Assembly: GCA_002753225.1 (NCBI GenBank)
Contig: PDZS01000026.1
Coordinates: 1-61,095 of the forward strand
Reading direction: 5' to 3'
Source of the DNA: Deltaproteobacteria bacterium YD0425bin51
GTDB lineage: Bacteria; Desulfobacterota; Desulfobacteria; Desulfobacterales; YD0425bin51
Length of the DNA: 61,095 nucleotides
Shown: positions 60,666 to 61,095 of the stretch, one piece after another
How the letters are laid out: every line of letters begins with the position of its first letter
How positions within the stretch are numbered: the first letter of the stretch is position 1
Notes under the pieces: model-generated
Told to the model about the DNA's origin: nothing
The model's database searches: none
Seen by the model: only the letters and a program-made list of their open reading frames with translations
Position numbers and translations under genes: made by a program

Positions 60666-61095
60666 TTATCTCCTGAGGTGGTAAAATATAAAACTTAACA
60701 ATGTAATAATAAAGACAAAAGCAATTCCGATTAAACGTTGATTTATCATAAATATAACTGCTTTTTCTTTACTGACACCTTCTAACATTAATACTCCCAT
60801 CCAACCCAATTCAGCAACGCCCAGTGAACTTGGAGTAATTCCAATAGCTGATATTAGAAAAACAATTGGATATAATAAGAAGAATGGAATTAGACTTATA
60901 GAAATATTGAGAGAAACAGCTATTGTATAGTAAAATAATAAATTCAAGTAATAAATACAAAAAGAATAAAAAATACTTTTTACAGCAGTCTTTTCATCCA
61001 TTGTATGTGCTATGTTCATAAATAGTGATTCAGAATTACTATTATTTTTCCAAAAACTTAATTTTTTAAATATATAAAAAATATGACTTAAAAGA
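60666..61095 (-). CDS. LPG-synthase/UPF0104-type membrane protein, C-terminal part (5' end outside window)
   Basis: The frame stays open from 61,019 to the window edge, so this is the C-terminal part of a longer protein. The visible ~143 residues have several membrane helices (FYSFCIYYLNLLFYYTIAVSL, LIPFFLLYPIVFLISAI, LIGIAFVFIITLLSFIF) and the family motif GITPSSLGVAELGWMGVL, close to the conserved P-x-GxGxxE loop of the lysylphosphatidylglycerol-synthase transmembrane family. These proteins are found in glycan and glycolipid clusters as putative flippases or transporters. Function unproven. Confidence 0.8.
   Translation of the reverse strand, partial: LLSHIFYIFKKLSFWKNNSNSESLFMNIAHTMDEKTAVKSIFYSFCIYYLNLLFYYTIAVSLNISISLIPFFLLYPIVFLISAIGITPSSLGVAELGWMGVLMLEGVSKEKAVIFMINQRLIGIAFVFIITLLSFIFYHLRR

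Noticed and set aside
1..61095. CRISPR arrays, tRNA/rRNA genes, integrases or transposases.
   Set aside because: I saw no regularly spaced repeats, no RNA-gene-like sequences, and no recombinase motifs on either strand, though a full search is not possible by eye.

Overview
The window is AT-rich DNA with tightly packed genes, mostly 4-30 bp overlaps, and no RNA genes or CRISPR array that I can see. The gene content suggests a low-GC, flagellated Gram-negative bacterium of the Desulfobacterota (old Deltaproteobacteria) type: GT9 and CgeB-type glycosyltransferases, tandem Maf (DUF115+TPR) proteins, a full three-domain NifU, a large che cluster and many B12/radical-SAM enzymes. The lineage is an inference, not something the sequence proves.

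Layout: every gene from 1 to 17,933 is on the + strand and every gene from 17,928 to the end is on the - strand. The two blocks meet at a palindromic TCATGA that supplies both stop codons.

Region A (1-14,422, +) is a surface-glycan or small-molecule decoration cluster. It holds two near-identical CgeB-type glycosyltransferases in tandem (the first cut by the window edge), a BrnT/BrnA toxin-antitoxin pair, a GT9 transferase, a one-domain Old-Yellow-Enzyme-like oxidoreductase with a cysteine cluster, two B12-type or B12-like radical SAM enzymes, three paralogous radical SAM/SPASM enzymes ending in H(V/I)NFI, a sugar epimerase-like SDR, a methyltransferase, a HEPN protein with a small partner, and a DUF1848 protein. 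Region B (14,449-17,933, +) is nifU-nifS-cysE, a local Fe-S/cysteine supply unit, followed by a DUF4160/DUF2442 pair.

Region C (29,073 down to 17,928, -) is a chemotaxis operon: HEAT-response regulator fusion, cheA, mcp, cheW, cheR, cheD, mcp, cheW, cheB. The mcp-cheW unit is duplicated, and one receptor has lost its HAMP domain. Region D (37,024 down to 29,107, -) is three tandem Maf-like flagellin glycosyltransferase homologues, preceded by the only sizeable gap (228 bp) and a plausible promoter.

Region E (61,095 down to 37,253, -) is a second large glycan cluster. It contains a NeuB-type nonulosonate synthase, a GT2-cytidylyltransferase fusion, an SpsF-like cytidylyltransferase, a formyltransferase, a NodB-type deacetylase, several glycosyltransferases and methyltransferases, five more radical SAM enzymes, two sulfotransferases, an SDR and a truncated LPG-synthase-type membrane protein. 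The simplest reading is that E makes and decorates a CMP-activated nonulosonic acid, D attaches it to flagellin, and C runs motility. Ten canonical radical SAM proteins in two glycan clusters, next to their own NifU/NifS, is the strongest candidate for an undescribed system: radical-based tailoring (C-methylation, dehydration or epimerisation) of a surface sugar or its carrier. The evidence for the enzyme families is good; the product is unknown.
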